The translations under genes were made by a program, and so were the position numbers. Source: an uncultured Lachnospiraceae bacterium (GTDB taxonomy: Bacteria; Bacillota; Clostridia; Lachnospirales; Lachnospiraceae). Taken from it: 64,000 nt of DNA. The notes beneath the pieces were generated by a model, which was not told where the DNA came from, ran no database searches, and worked only from the letters and a program-made list of their open reading frames with translations. Shown here one piece after another: positions 33,685 through 42,795 of the stretch; the first letter of the stretch is position 1, and each line of letters starts with the position of its first letter. The DNA lies in the NCBI GenBank assembly GCA_949051815.1, contig CARQVR010000002.1, positions 102,660 through 166,659 on the forward strand, written 5' to 3'.

Positions 33685-34785
33685 ATGAATATACCGTATC
33701 TGGATTTATCAAAAATACATAAGCCGATGCAGCGGGAGCTGGATGAGGCGTATCGTGCCGTCACTTCTAACGAATGGTATATTCAGGGAGAATACGTCGG
33801 AAAATTTGAAAAGGCGTTTGCCGCATACTGCGGGGTGAAGGAATGCATCGGTGTGGGAAACGGGCTGGACGCCCTGCGGCTGATTCTTATGGGAATGGGA
33901 ATCGGAGCCGGAGACGAGGTTATCGTGCCTGCCCATACGTTTATCGCCACTGCGCTCGCCGTGAGCTATGTGGGCGCGACGCCGGTTCTGGCGGATGTGG
34001 ATCCGGACACCTGTCTGATTGACGAAGCTCAGATAGAGAACCATGTCACGGAGAGAACGAAGGCTGTTATCGCGGTGCATCTGTATGGCAGATTATGCGA
34101 TATGGACACGATATGCAGCGTGGCAAAGAAACACGGGCTTGCCGTGATAGAGGACGCGGCACAATCCCACGGTGCAGAGACGGGCGGTAAAAAGGCCGGC
34201 GCTTTCGGTGACGCGGCGGGTTTCAGCTTTTATCCGGGGAAAAATCTGGGCGCGCTCGGAGACGGCGGCGCGGTCACGACAAATGACGCCGGGCTGGCCG
34301 GAAAAATACGCGCCATTGCGAACTACGGGGCTGTTGAAAGGTATCATCACATATATCAGGGGTGCAATTCCAGACTGGACGAGCTGCAGGCGGCTTTTCT
34401 TTTGAAGAAGCTTCCGTATTTGCAGGGATGGAATCAGGAGCGGAGGCGCATTGCCCGAAAATATATGACAGAAATAAAAAATGATAAAATTGTCCTGCCA
34501 GGGATGGACGGCTGCAGTCCCGGGGCGCATGTGTTCCACATATTTCCGGTTTTGTGCAGGGACAGGGACGGGCTGCAGGCATATTTAACGGCGAAAGGGA
34601 TTGGCACCAATATTCATTATCCGATCCCGATTGCAGAGCAGGGCGCCTATGAGACGCAGGGATGGGACGCGGAAGCGTTCGCCGTGGCGAAAAAGATTTG
34701 CGGGCAGGAGTTGAGCCTGCCGTTGTATCCGGGGATGAGCGACGCAGAGACTGCGTATGTGATTGACGCCGTGAATGCATTTTAG
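33685..34785 (+). CDS. DegT-family 3-keto-sugar aminotransferase (FdtB/QdtB-like)
   Basis: 366 residues. GVGNGLDALRLIL is the phosphate site, VIEDAAQSHGAE near 155 the Asp motif, and FYPGKNLGALGDGG near 182 holds the PLP Lys. The FYPGKNLGALGDGG form is that of the 3-aminotransferases FdtB, QdtB and TylB. It converts the 3-keto-6-deoxy sugar made by the preceding gene (9-base gap) to a 3-amino-3,6-dideoxyhexose, such as the precursor of Fuc3NAc or Qui3NAc. Confidence 0.9.
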   Translation: MNIPYLDLSKIHKPMQRELDEAYRAVTSNEWYIQGEYVGKFEKAFAAYCGVKECIGVGNGLDALRLILMGMGIGAGDEVIVPAHTFIATALAVSYVGATPVLADVDPDTCLIDEAQIENHVTERTKAVIAVHLYGRLCDMDTICSVAKKHGLAVIEDAAQSHGAETGGKKAGAFGDAAGFSFYPGKNLGALGDGGAVTTNDAGLAGKIRAIANYGAVERYHHIYQGCNSRLDELQAAFLLKKLPYLQGWNQERRRIARKYMTEIKNDKIVLPGMDGCSPGAHVFHIFPVLCRDRDGLQAYLTAKGIGTNIHYPIPIAEQGAYETQGWDAEAFAVAKKICGQELSLPLYPGMSDAETAYVIDAVNAF

Positions 34786-34867
34786 AGGATAAAAAACTGG
34801 AAACTTTAACTGTTCATTTGTGCCGGAAGGCAGAAGTGCGCGCTGTGAAAGGAATGTTGATACAGGG

Positions 34868-36670
34868 ATGAAACACGAACTTGCCAAAATCAAGGATTTG
34901 TTCCACAAATTGAATTATGTGCTGACAAGGCAGCAGAAACAGTACGGGGTAATGGTTTTTGTGTGCACGCTGCTGTCGGCGGGGCTTGAGACGCTGGGTG
35001 TTTCAGCGATCATGCCTGTGGTGGAGGGACTGACGGATGTGGATGCGCTGCGGGAGAAATGGTATTTGCAGCCGTTTATCAGCACATTCCATATAGAGAG
35101 CGCAGGTACGCTGATTAATATTGTGTGTGGCGGCGTGATCCTGGTTTATCTGTGTAAAAATGTTTATTTTGTATTTTATACGTGGCTGGTGAAAAAGTAC
35201 ACCTACAAGATCAGGAGAGAGCTTGGCACCCGTGTGATGGAGTCTTATATGGCGCAGGGGTATATCTTTTTCGTGAATCATAACAGCGCCCGATTATTGC
35301 AGGGCTTATCGGGGGACATTAATGCGGTGAACAGTATTATCAGCAGCATTTTTGGCCTGTCGACGAAGCTTCTGACCATATCGGCAATTGGTATGTTTAT
35401 CCTGCTGAAAGAGCCTTTTATGGCGATATCCCTGCTGATTTTGTCTGTTCTGTGCGTGGTTGCCATACAGTTGACCTATAAAAATTCCATGAAGAAATAT
35501 GGTGAATTGCAGAGGGAGGCGAGCTGGAATAACAATCAGGCGTGTCTGGAAATGATTCATGGGAGCAAGGAGGTGCTTGTCACCGGCAGACAGGAATATT
35601 TTAAGAGAAGATATGTGCAGAGCATTAACGAACATAATAAATGCAGCATCAAGATTGAGATGGCGACTACGGTACCGGCGTATGTGATTGAAACCGTGTG
35701 CATTATCGGACTGCTTATGGCAGTGGTTGTGCAGGTAGGCAGCCGGGGGATTACGACGGATATGATCGCGTCCCTCTCGGCAATCGGTATTGCCGCTTTC
35801 CGCATTCTGCCTGCGGTCGGGGGTGTGAGCAGCGTTATGAACGCGATCAGAAGCAGCGTGCCCGCTTTCAATGCGTCTTACGCAACGATCAAGAGGGTAA
35901 ATGAGCTGGAGGCAGAACTTGCCAGAAAACAGGAGCAGGGCATTCTGGAGGATCATGAGGATGTCAGATTCACAAACGAACTGTCGATCAACCATATTTA
36001 TTATAAGTATCCGGCGACAGATAACTATATTCTGGAGGATGTAAGCTTAAAGATTAAGGCCAAGAGCTCTATCGGACTGATCGGTACCTCCGGGGCCGGA
36101 AAATCGACCTTTGTCGACGTACTGTTAGGACTTTTGGAGCCGGAAGCAGGGCAAATCCTGATGGACGGAAAGGATACGGCTCTGATGGGGAAGGTGTGGA
36201 ATCGAAACATCGGGTATGTTCCGCAGAGTATCTATCTGGTAGATGATGACATCAGGTCCAATATCGCTTTCGGCGTCGACAAAGACGCCATAGATGATGA
36301 GCAGGTGTGGCGTGCGTTAGAGATGGCGCAGTTGTCCGGGTTTGTCAAATCCCAGCCTAAGGGACTGGATACGCTGGTCGGCGAGTGGGGTGTGAAATTC
36401 TCCGGGGGACAAAGACAGCGGGTGGCGATTGCGAGAGCGCTGTACACCAATCCGGAAATACTGGTTCTTGATGAGGCGACCGCGGCATTGGACAATGAGA
36501 CGGAGAATGCATTGATGGAGGCGATTGAGGCGCTGCTGGGACATAAGACGCTTATTGTGGTGGCACACCGGCTGACGACGATTAAGCGGTGCGAGTATAT
36601 TTATGAAGTGAAAGACGGGAAGATGTTTGAGCGGACGAAGCAGGAAGTGTTTGGATCAGTGGCAGATTAA
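34868..36670 (+). CDS. ABC transporter/flippase, fused membrane and ATPase domains (PglK/MsbA-like)
   Basis: 600 residues: six predicted helices in residues about 20-310, then the nucleotide-binding domain with Walker A GTSGAGKST near 406, signature FSGGQRQR near 511 and Walker B VLDEATAALD near 533. This half-transporter form is that of PglK/WlaB lipid-linked oligosaccharide flippases and of MsbA. In a glycan locus with no intact wzx it is the best candidate for exporting the lipid-linked repeat. ATG 34868 is preferred; the upstream in-frame alternative lacks hydrophobic or conserved residues. Confidence 0.88.
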   Translation: MKHELAKIKDLFHKLNYVLTRQQKQYGVMVFVCTLLSAGLETLGVSAIMPVVEGLTDVDALREKWYLQPFISTFHIESAGTLINIVCGGVILVYLCKNVYFVFYTWLVKKYTYKIRRELGTRVMESYMAQGYIFFVNHNSARLLQGLSGDINAVNSIISSIFGLSTKLLTISAIGMFILLKEPFMAISLLILSVLCVVAIQLTYKNSMKKYGELQREASWNNNQACLEMIHGSKEVLVTGRQEYFKRRYVQSINEHNKCSIKIEMATTVPAYVIETVCIIGLLMAVVVQVGSRGITTDMIASLSAIGIAAFRILPAVGGVSSVMNAIRSSVPAFNASYATIKRVNELEAELARKQEQGILEDHEDVRFTNELSINHIYYKYPATDNYILEDVSLKIKAKSSIGLIGTSGAGKSTFVDVLLGLLEPEAGQILMDGKDTALMGKVWNRNIGYVPQSIYLVDDDIRSNIAFGVDKDAIDDEQVWRALEMAQLSGFVKSQPKGLDTLVGEWGVKFSGGQRQRVAIARALYTNPEILVLDEATAALDNETENALMEAIEALLGHKTLIVVAHRLTTIKRCEYIYEVKDGKMFERTKQEVFGSVAD

Positions 36671-36693
36671 AATATGCTGAACAGGTATGGGGT

Positions 36694-37767
36694 ATGGTGC
36701 AGAAATTAAAAGAAGGACTAAAGAAGAATGCGGCCGTATTAAATTTATATGAAAATGTCTTTGGGAATGTACATGCGGCGGGCAGGATGGTCAGGAGAGA
36801 ACTGAAAATAATCAGAACCAGAATTTCCGTACAGACGAAGCATCATTACGGGGATTGTAATAAGGATAAAACTTTTTTTATTATTTCCTGTGACGGGGAA
36901 GCTATGGGGCTGTATAGTATGATTTTTTACATGCTGCCGTTTATGGAGTACGCGAAAAAAAAGAAGTACATTCCTGTCATAGATATTACGAAATCCTATC
37001 TGCCGGCGGTGCAGGACAAAGAAAAAACAGGTCTGGAAAATGCATGGGAATATTATTATGAGCAGCCTGACAGCAGATACACGTTGGAGGAGGTTTACCG
37101 GAGTCGGAACGTAATTGTTATGTTCGACGGAGCATTCAGAGTGAGAATGCCCGCATGGAATGCAATGTTTCCGACAACGGATTCGGAATTAAGGCGTTGG
37201 AATGATACAATCAGGTCGTGCGTCAGGCTGAATGAGGACATGAGAGGCCGGCTGGAGCGGGAGAAGGGCAGGATATTCAAGGAGGGGCGGAAAATACTGG
37301 GTGTCGGGATCAGGGCAGGATTAAGAGCCGGTATGCTTCGAAATCTGGCTCTGTATAATGCGCATCCTGTACAGCCGACATGTGAGGAGCTGCTCGGCAT
37401 TGTAGCGGATAAGTTGAAAGAATGGAACTGTGATGGCATTTTTTTGTCATGTGACGACAGGGAGTACTCGGACAAATTTATTTCTTATTTTGGGGAAATC
37501 TGTTATTGTATAGACAGAAAATTAAAACATCTTTTTAAAGACGGAGATTTGGTGACGGATGCTTCGGAGCGGCTGAGTGAGCTGACGGGAAGCACACTAA
37601 AATCCCGAACGGAAGAATATGTCACGGAGGTGTATCTTCTGTCAGAATGTGATTGCCTGTACAGTTGTATAGGCGGTGGAAGCCAGTTCGCATATTTTGT
37701 GAACGGAGGGCGATACGAACATGTGGAAGTATATGATAAAGGACTATATCAGGGACTGGGAAAATAA
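36694..37767 (+). CDS. Divergent fucosyltransferase-like protein with altered HxRG motif
   Basis: 357 residues, homologous to the gene at 18680: KYIPVIDITKSYLPAV and GLENAWEYYYEQPDS match its GYIPVVDMKNYPTLYS and GIDNAWNYYFQDIDS. The donor motif is changed from GIHIRGTD to GVGIRAGLRAG, so the His and Asp are missing, and CGYSNIS is replaced by CIGGGSQFA. It may have a different donor or be a non-canonical enzyme. It starts a lower-GC block and follows the flippase gene by 23 bases. Confidence 0.65.
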   Translation: MVQKLKEGLKKNAAVLNLYENVFGNVHAAGRMVRRELKIIRTRISVQTKHHYGDCNKDKTFFIISCDGEAMGLYSMIFYMLPFMEYAKKKKYIPVIDITKSYLPAVQDKEKTGLENAWEYYYEQPDSRYTLEEVYRSRNVIVMFDGAFRVRMPAWNAMFPTTDSELRRWNDTIRSCVRLNEDMRGRLEREKGRIFKEGRKILGVGIRAGLRAGMLRNLALYNAHPVQPTCEELLGIVADKLKEWNCDGIFLSCDDREYSDKFISYFGEICYCIDRKLKHLFKDGDLVTDASERLSELTGSTLKSRTEEYVTEVYLLSECDCLYSCIGGGSQFAYFVNGGRYEHVEVYDKGLYQGLGK

Positions 37768-37802
37768 AGAATCATAATATACCAAAAGGAAGAGCGGACA
37801 AT

Positions 37803-39605
37803 ATGAAAAAACGTGTAGCTGACATTATAAAAGAGATATTGGTGGAGGAAGGAATTAGAGACTGTTTCACTTTGACAGGCGGAGGTGCAATGCATTTAAA
37901 TGATGCGTTTGGAAATGCGGAGGATTTGCATTGCACTTACTTTTTGCATGAGCAGGGGGCGGCAATCGCGGCTGAGGCGTATGCGAGAGTGGATAACAGG
38001 CTTCCGGTCGTGTGCGTCACCACCGGGCCGGGAGGAACCAATGCCCTGACAGGTGTGCTCTGTGCATGGCAGGACAGTGTTCCCATGCTCGTGATATCGG
38101 GACAGGTCAAACGCAGTGCAATGGCAGAAAGCACGGGGCTTAATCTCAGGCAGTTTGGTGAACAGGAACACGGGATTGTGGAAACTGTCAGTACAATGAC
38201 AAAGTTTGCAGTGACTGTTAAGGACGCAAAAAAAATTAAATATTATTTGAAAAAAGCGATTTATCTGGCAAAGTCCGGAAGACGCGGCCCCTGCTGGATA
38301 GATGTTCCACTGGATATACAGGGCAGCACGGTCGATACGGACGAACTGGAAGATTTCATATCGCATACGGATCAGGCAGAGTTTGATGGCCAGAAGGTTC
38401 TTGAACTGCTCAGAAACGCAAGGCGTCCGGTTATTGTGGCTGGTTCAGCGCTTCGGACGGCAGAGGCGATAGAAAGCTTCTGGAGCTTATGTAACAAGTG
38501 GAATATTCCTGTGATTGTAGCCAAGAGTCTTGCGGACATTATGCCGGAGGATGATAGAAACTATTTTGGCAATTTCGGCATTAATGGAGGCAGGGCAGGA
38601 AATTTTATCGTTCAGAATGCGGACTGTCTGCTCGTGCTCGGCTGTCGTCTGGCATTTGGGCAGATTGGGTTTAATTATGAGTATTTTTCACCGGAATCCG
38701 TTAAGATTGTAGTCGATGCGGACGATCAGGAACTAAGGAAGGAAACGGTAAAAATTGACTGTGCAATTCATGCAGATGTAAAAGACTTTATAGAGTGGAT
38801 ATCCGGACAAGAGCTGCAATTTTCCATGGATGGTTTATGGCAGAAATATTGCGAAGAGGTAAAACGGCAGTTTCCTGTTTATCAGGATAAATTTAAGGAC
38901 AGAGAAAAAATTAATGCCTATTATTTTGCGCAGGTTCTAAAAAAATATATGGCGGAGGACGCTCTTTGCATCGTTGGGAACAGCTGCTCTTCCATTTCCA
39001 TAAAGCAGTGTGGTGTGAAATACAGAACGCAGCGGATGTGGGGGAATATTAATTGTGGAACTATGGGATATGATATTCCGGCGTCTATAGGCGCTTCTAT
39101 TGCTGCCGGAAGACAGGTAATATGTTGTGCGGGAGATGGAAGCTTTCAGATGAATATTCAGGAACTGCAAACAATCGTTAGTTATCAGCTTCCAATTAAG
39201 TTGTTTGTATTTAATAACGGAGGGTATCGTTCTATTATTTTATCCCAGACGAAGAACTTTGGCCGGTTGAGCGGCTGTACGAAGGCGACCGGATTAAAGC
39301 TGCCTGAATTGGAAAAAATAGCGCACGCTTATGGATTCCCTTATTTTTCCTGTGGAAACAGCGGGGATCTTGATGAAACGGTGAAAGCATTTTTAGAATT
39401 GGATGGATATGCAATCTGCGAGATTTTTGAGGATCCGGAACACGCGATAGAACCGAAGCTGGGTAATATTATTCAGGAGGACGGAAGCATTGTTTCACCG
39501 CCTATTTCTGATTTGTTCCCGCTTCTTGACAGAGATATATATGAGAAGTATGCCAACTATGAAGTGTACCAGCAGAGTTTGGACAAGAGCTCTCAGTTGG
39601 AGTGA
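37803..39605 (+). CDS. ThDP-dependent acetolactate-synthase-like enzyme (YerE candidate)
   Basis: 600 residues, full three-domain ThDP fold. FLHEQGAAIAAEAYAR carries the catalytic Glu, VTTGPGGTNALTGVL follows, and CAGDGSFQMNIQELQTI with NNGGY binds ThDP-Mg. No ilvN or other amino-acid gene is nearby. In loci that also encode CDP-4-keto-3,6-dideoxyglucose synthesis (here rfbF/H/G at 50-54 kb), a homologue, YerE, adds a two-carbon acyl unit from pyruvate to make the branched sugar yersiniose. I infer a similar role; the 11-kb separation leaves room for others. Confidence 0.7.
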   Translation: MKKRVADIIKEILVEEGIRDCFTLTGGGAMHLNDAFGNAEDLHCTYFLHEQGAAIAAEAYARVDNRLPVVCVTTGPGGTNALTGVLCAWQDSVPMLVISGQVKRSAMAESTGLNLRQFGEQEHGIVETVSTMTKFAVTVKDAKKIKYYLKKAIYLAKSGRRGPCWIDVPLDIQGSTVDTDELEDFISHTDQAEFDGQKVLELLRNARRPVIVAGSALRTAEAIESFWSLCNKWNIPVIVAKSLADIMPEDDRNYFGNFGINGGRAGNFIVQNADCLLVLGCRLAFGQIGFNYEYFSPESVKIVVDADDQELRKETVKIDCAIHADVKDFIEWISGQELQFSMDGLWQKYCEEVKRQFPVYQDKFKDREKINAYYFAQVLKKYMAEDALCIVGNSCSSISIKQCGVKYRTQRMWGNINCGTMGYDIPASIGASIAAGRQVICCAGDGSFQMNIQELQTIVSYQLPIKLFVFNNGGYRSIILSQTKNFGRLSGCTKATGLKLPELEKIAHAYGFPYFSCGNSGDLDETVKAFLELDGYAICEIFEDPEHAIEPKLGNIIQEDGSIVSPPISDLFPLLDRDIYEKYANYEVYQQSLDKSSQLE

Positions 39606-39655
39606 CGCTCTGCGTATAAGGGGCGGTAACAATCATAAAGGTGATGAAAAAGATA

Positions 39656-40609
39656 ATGGATAAAAAATCAGTCATTGTAACAGGAGCGACAAGTTTCATC
39701 GGAAATGCTTTGATCCGGCAGATGTTATCAGAGGGAGAATATAAGATATTCGCAGTAACCTCCCCTGATTCGGGCAGGAAGGACAGTATCTGTAAATCCG
39801 GCAGCGTAGAAATTATCGAATCGGATCTGTCCGGTATTGACCGGATTCTCCCGGATTATACCGGGAAAATTGATGCCATTTATCACATAGGCTGGAGCAG
39901 CAGATTTGATAACGCGAGATATAATCTGGATGGACAAATGCAAAATGCGGAATATATGGAACGGGTGATTACACTCGCGGACAGGCTGGGATGTAATAAG
40001 GTATTGGGAGTCGGTTCTCAGGCGGAATGTGGCCGTGTGCAGGAGCCGATCACAGAGACGACACCGGATCATCCCGAGACGGCATATGCTGTTGCTAAGT
40101 GTCGGGCCTATGAACGGGCAATGGAGTTGTGTGGGAAATATGGGATTCAGTTTTTCTGGCCACGCCTCCTGAGCGCATATGGACCTAACGATAAGATGCG
40201 GACTATGATTATGTCATGCCTTCATGCTGCTGTCTGTAAGGAAAAGATCCAATTTACCGCATGTGAACAGATTTGGGATTATATTTATGTGGATGACGCT
40301 GCGGATGCACTGATTGGAATTGTGGAGAGAGGGCAATGTGGTGTCAAATACCCGATTGCGTCTGGTAAGGGAAGAAGGCTGGCTGAGTATATTGCTGATA
40401 TTGCAGAAATTACGAACGCTCCTTTTCTTGTGAACGGAATAGGTGCGAAACCATATGCTAAAGAGCAGGTAATGTACCTTGTGGGGGATATCAGGCGTTT
40501 GTGTGAAGACACGGGTTTTGCGCCAAAAACAGATTTCAGACAGGGCATCCGGAATACGATTCATAACAATTTTACAGACAGGGAGGATATAATAAGTGAA
40601 AAAGTATGA
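39656..40609 (+). CDS. Extended SDR NAD(P)-dependent reductase/epimerase
   Basis: About 317 residues. VIVTGATSFIGNALI is the Rossmann G-x-x-G-x-x-G start, GVGSQAECG the serine motif and TAYAVAKCRAYERA the YxxxK catalytic pair. The tail DIRRLCEDTGFAPKTDFRQG is typical of extended SDRs acting on nucleotide sugars. It follows the ThDP enzyme and could be the reductase that completes a branched-chain sugar (YerF-type). ATG 39656 is preferred on ribosome-site spacing. Confidence 0.8.
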   Translation: MDKKSVIVTGATSFIGNALIRQMLSEGEYKIFAVTSPDSGRKDSICKSGSVEIIESDLSGIDRILPDYTGKIDAIYHIGWSSRFDNARYNLDGQMQNAEYMERVITLADRLGCNKVLGVGSQAECGRVQEPITETTPDHPETAYAVAKCRAYERAMELCGKYGIQFFWPRLLSAYGPNDKMRTMIMSCLHAAVCKEKIQFTACEQIWDYIYVDDAADALIGIVERGQCGVKYPIASGKGRRLAEYIADIAEITNAPFLVNGIGAKPYAKEQVMYLVGDIRRLCEDTGFAPKTDFRQGIRNTIHNNFTDREDIISEKV

Positions 40610-41751
40610 AAGCATGAACAGGCTGCAGGAACAGTTCAGCATGGAAGGATTAGTGGAAGAGCTGAAAAGGGAGTATGGGGCGAAGATCGGTGAAAAGAAG
40701 GAGGTTTATATCTGGGGGACAGGACTGCTGGGTAAATTTGCACATAAGCAGTTTACGAAGTCAGAATGGCGTGTGACCGCGTTTATTGACAATAATACAG
40801 CCTTGGCGGGAAAGATGATCGACGGGATTCCCGTTATCAGACCTGATATGGCGGAGCCGTCACGGCTTATCGTTATATGTACTAAGTTTTTTCCGGATAT
40901 CGAGAAGCAGATTGAAAACACTTTATCAAATCCGTATATTTATTATGGGATTTTATCTGTCATATATGATGAATTTGAAATTTGGGATATGGCTTTGGAG
41001 GGTATGCTGGAGAAGCTGGATACATATCGGGCAAATTATATCCGCCTGTTTGACAAGTATGCGGACGAAATTTCCGGATGTGTGCTGGATGCTATTTTAA
41101 ACTATCGGTTTACGATGAAGGCAGCGTGGCTGAATCGTGCATATGAAGAAACAAGCGTTCGGAGCTGGGGGGGGGGCAGAAGAGTATTTTGATACGGAGA
41201 TAATAAAGCTGCGGAATGATGAAGTGTTTGCAGACTGCGGCGGCTATACGGGAGATACCGTATTGAGATTTGCGGAGTGTGCAGGCAATAAATATAAAAA
41301 AATATATTATATAGAACCTAATAATGTTATCTATCAAAAAGGAAAAGAGAATATAAATGGCCTTCAAGGTGTTGTTTCCATTCAGGCAGGCGTAGGGGAA
41401 GAAGAAGGCATTATGAAATTTTCCGGGGCGGAGGATTACGGCCATATAGATGACAGTGGAACAGAATCGATTAAAATTGTAGCATTGGATGAAGTGATTG
41501 ACGAGAGGCCGACATTTATCAAGATGGATATAGAGGGAGCTGAATTATCTGCGTTAAAAGGAGCAGCGCAGATTATAAAAACAAACAGCCCGAAACTTGC
41601 CATCTGTGTTTATCATAAGCCGGAAGATTTATTTGAAATTATGGAATTGATTGATTCCTGGGGATTGCATTACAAGTACTATTTGCGGCATTATACGAGA
41701 GAAATACGAGGTACAATTTTGTATTGTATTCCGCAGGCTGATGGAGAGTAA
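40596..41751 (+). CDS. FkbM-family methyltransferase interrupted at a G10 tract (apparent phase-OFF)
   Basis: The first frame (40596-41192, GTG start behind GGGAGG) has an N-terminal Rossmann-like domain with EVYIWGTGLLGKFAH and then stops soon after ten G's at 41167-41176. Dropping one G joins it to the frame ending at 41751, which carries VFADCGGYTGDTVLRF (SAM motif I) and FIKMDIEGAELSAL (the FkbM signature). The joined protein would be about 384 residues and would O-methylate a sugar. As sequenced, only the 198-residue N-terminal part is made from this start. It overlaps the SDR gene by 14 bases. Confidence 0.85.
41167..41176 (+). repeat. G10 homopolymer, second candidate contingency tract
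   Basis: Ten G's, at the boundary between the N-terminal domain and the methyltransferase domain, exactly where the frame breaks. One G fewer restores one continuous reading frame. Same length and same sign of shift as the tract at 19425-19434. Confidence 0.9.
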
Positions 41752-41754
41752 AGA

Positions 41755-42795
41755 GTGAAGATAACAAATTTTTTTTCGAACAGGCAGAATACTTATATAA
41801 TAGCGGAAATTTCCCAAAATCATGATGGAAGTCTGGGACAGGCACATGCGTTTATCGATGCTGTGGCAAAAACAGGAGCAGATGCGATCAAGTTTCAAAC
41901 GCATATAGCGGCGGAAGAGAGTACGCCAGGTGAACCTTTCCGGGTGAATTTCAGTTATTGCGATAAAACAAGATATGACTATTGGAAACGGATGGAGTTT
42001 TCCGAAGAACAGTGGAGGGGCCTGTTTGAACATGCAGCGGAAAAAGGGCTGGACTTTTTGAGTTCTCCTTTTTCTGTGGCAGCATTGGAAATGTTAGAAC
42101 GAATCGGGGTACCGGCCTGGAAGTTTGGCGCCGGTGAGGTGTTTAACGAGGTATTGCTGAAGAAGGCGATAAAAACCGGAAAACCAATTATACTGTCTAC
42201 AGGACTGAGTACAATGGAGGATATAGATCATCAGGTGGAGATCGTTAAGAGAGCGGGAAATCCGCTGCTGTTGATGCAGTGTACCACAGCATATCCTTCT
42301 CAGGCAGAAGAGATTCCGATTAAGCTGATTGAAGTGTACAGGGAGCGATACGGATGTCCGGTTGGGATTTCAGACCACTCGGCGACTATATATCCTTCAC
42401 TGGCGGCTTTTTCGCTGGGCGCAAGGGCGGCGGAGGTGCATGTGACAATGAGCCGGGAGATGTTCGGTCCGGATGTGAAGGCGTCCGTGACAATGGAGGA
42501 GCTGCGCGGGATTGTTGAGGGAGCTGAATTTATAGAAAAGATGCTGGCGGTATCAGAAAATAAAGATAAGCTGTCGGACAGTCAAAAGGAATTGCGGGCA
42601 ATTTTTTCAAAAAGCATCTATGCAAAAAAGGATCTGCGGGCAGGAGATGTTCTGGATGAGAATGCGCTGGCAATCAAAAAGCCATTTGCAGAGTGTGGCA
42701 TTGCCGTATCTGATTATGATAGAATTGTGGGGAGGTGTATTATGGCAAATATTGCGGCAGATGAAGTGATAAAGTGGGAGGATGTCGGAAAATGA
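41755..42795 (+). CDS. neuB: N-acetylneuraminate/nonulosonate synthase
   Basis: Condenses PEP with a 2-acetamido hexose to give a nine-carbon nonulosonic acid. YIIAEISQNHDGSLGQAHA is the NeuB start, DAIKFQTHIAAEE and SSPFSVAALEML follow, then WKFGAGEVFN and GISDHSATI. The C-terminal 60 residues form the SAF (antifreeze-like) domain (SIYAKKDLRAGDVL). 346 residues, normal. GTG start at 41755 behind GGAG. The next gene is NeuC, overlapping by four bases. Whether the product is Neu5Ac or legionaminic-type is not readable. Confidence 0.92.
   Translation: MKITNFFSNRQNTYIIAEISQNHDGSLGQAHAFIDAVAKTGADAIKFQTHIAAEESTPGEPFRVNFSYCDKTRYDYWKRMEFSEEQWRGLFEHAAEKGLDFLSSPFSVAALEMLERIGVPAWKFGAGEVFNEVLLKKAIKTGKPIILSTGLSTMEDIDHQVEIVKRAGNPLLLMQCTTAYPSQAEEIPIKLIEVYRERYGCPVGISDHSATIYPSLAAFSLGARAAEVHVTMSREMFGPDVKASVTMEELRGIVEGAEFIEKMLAVSENKDKLSDSQKELRAIFSKSIYAKKDLRAGDVLDENALAIKKPFAECGIAVSDYDRIVGRCIMANIAADEVIKWEDVGK

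Noticed and set aside
37803..39605. Amino-acid acetolactate synthase (IlvB)
   Set aside because: No ilvN, ilvC or other branched-chain amino-acid genes are near, and the gene is flanked by glycan enzymes. A sugar-modifying carboligase fits better.
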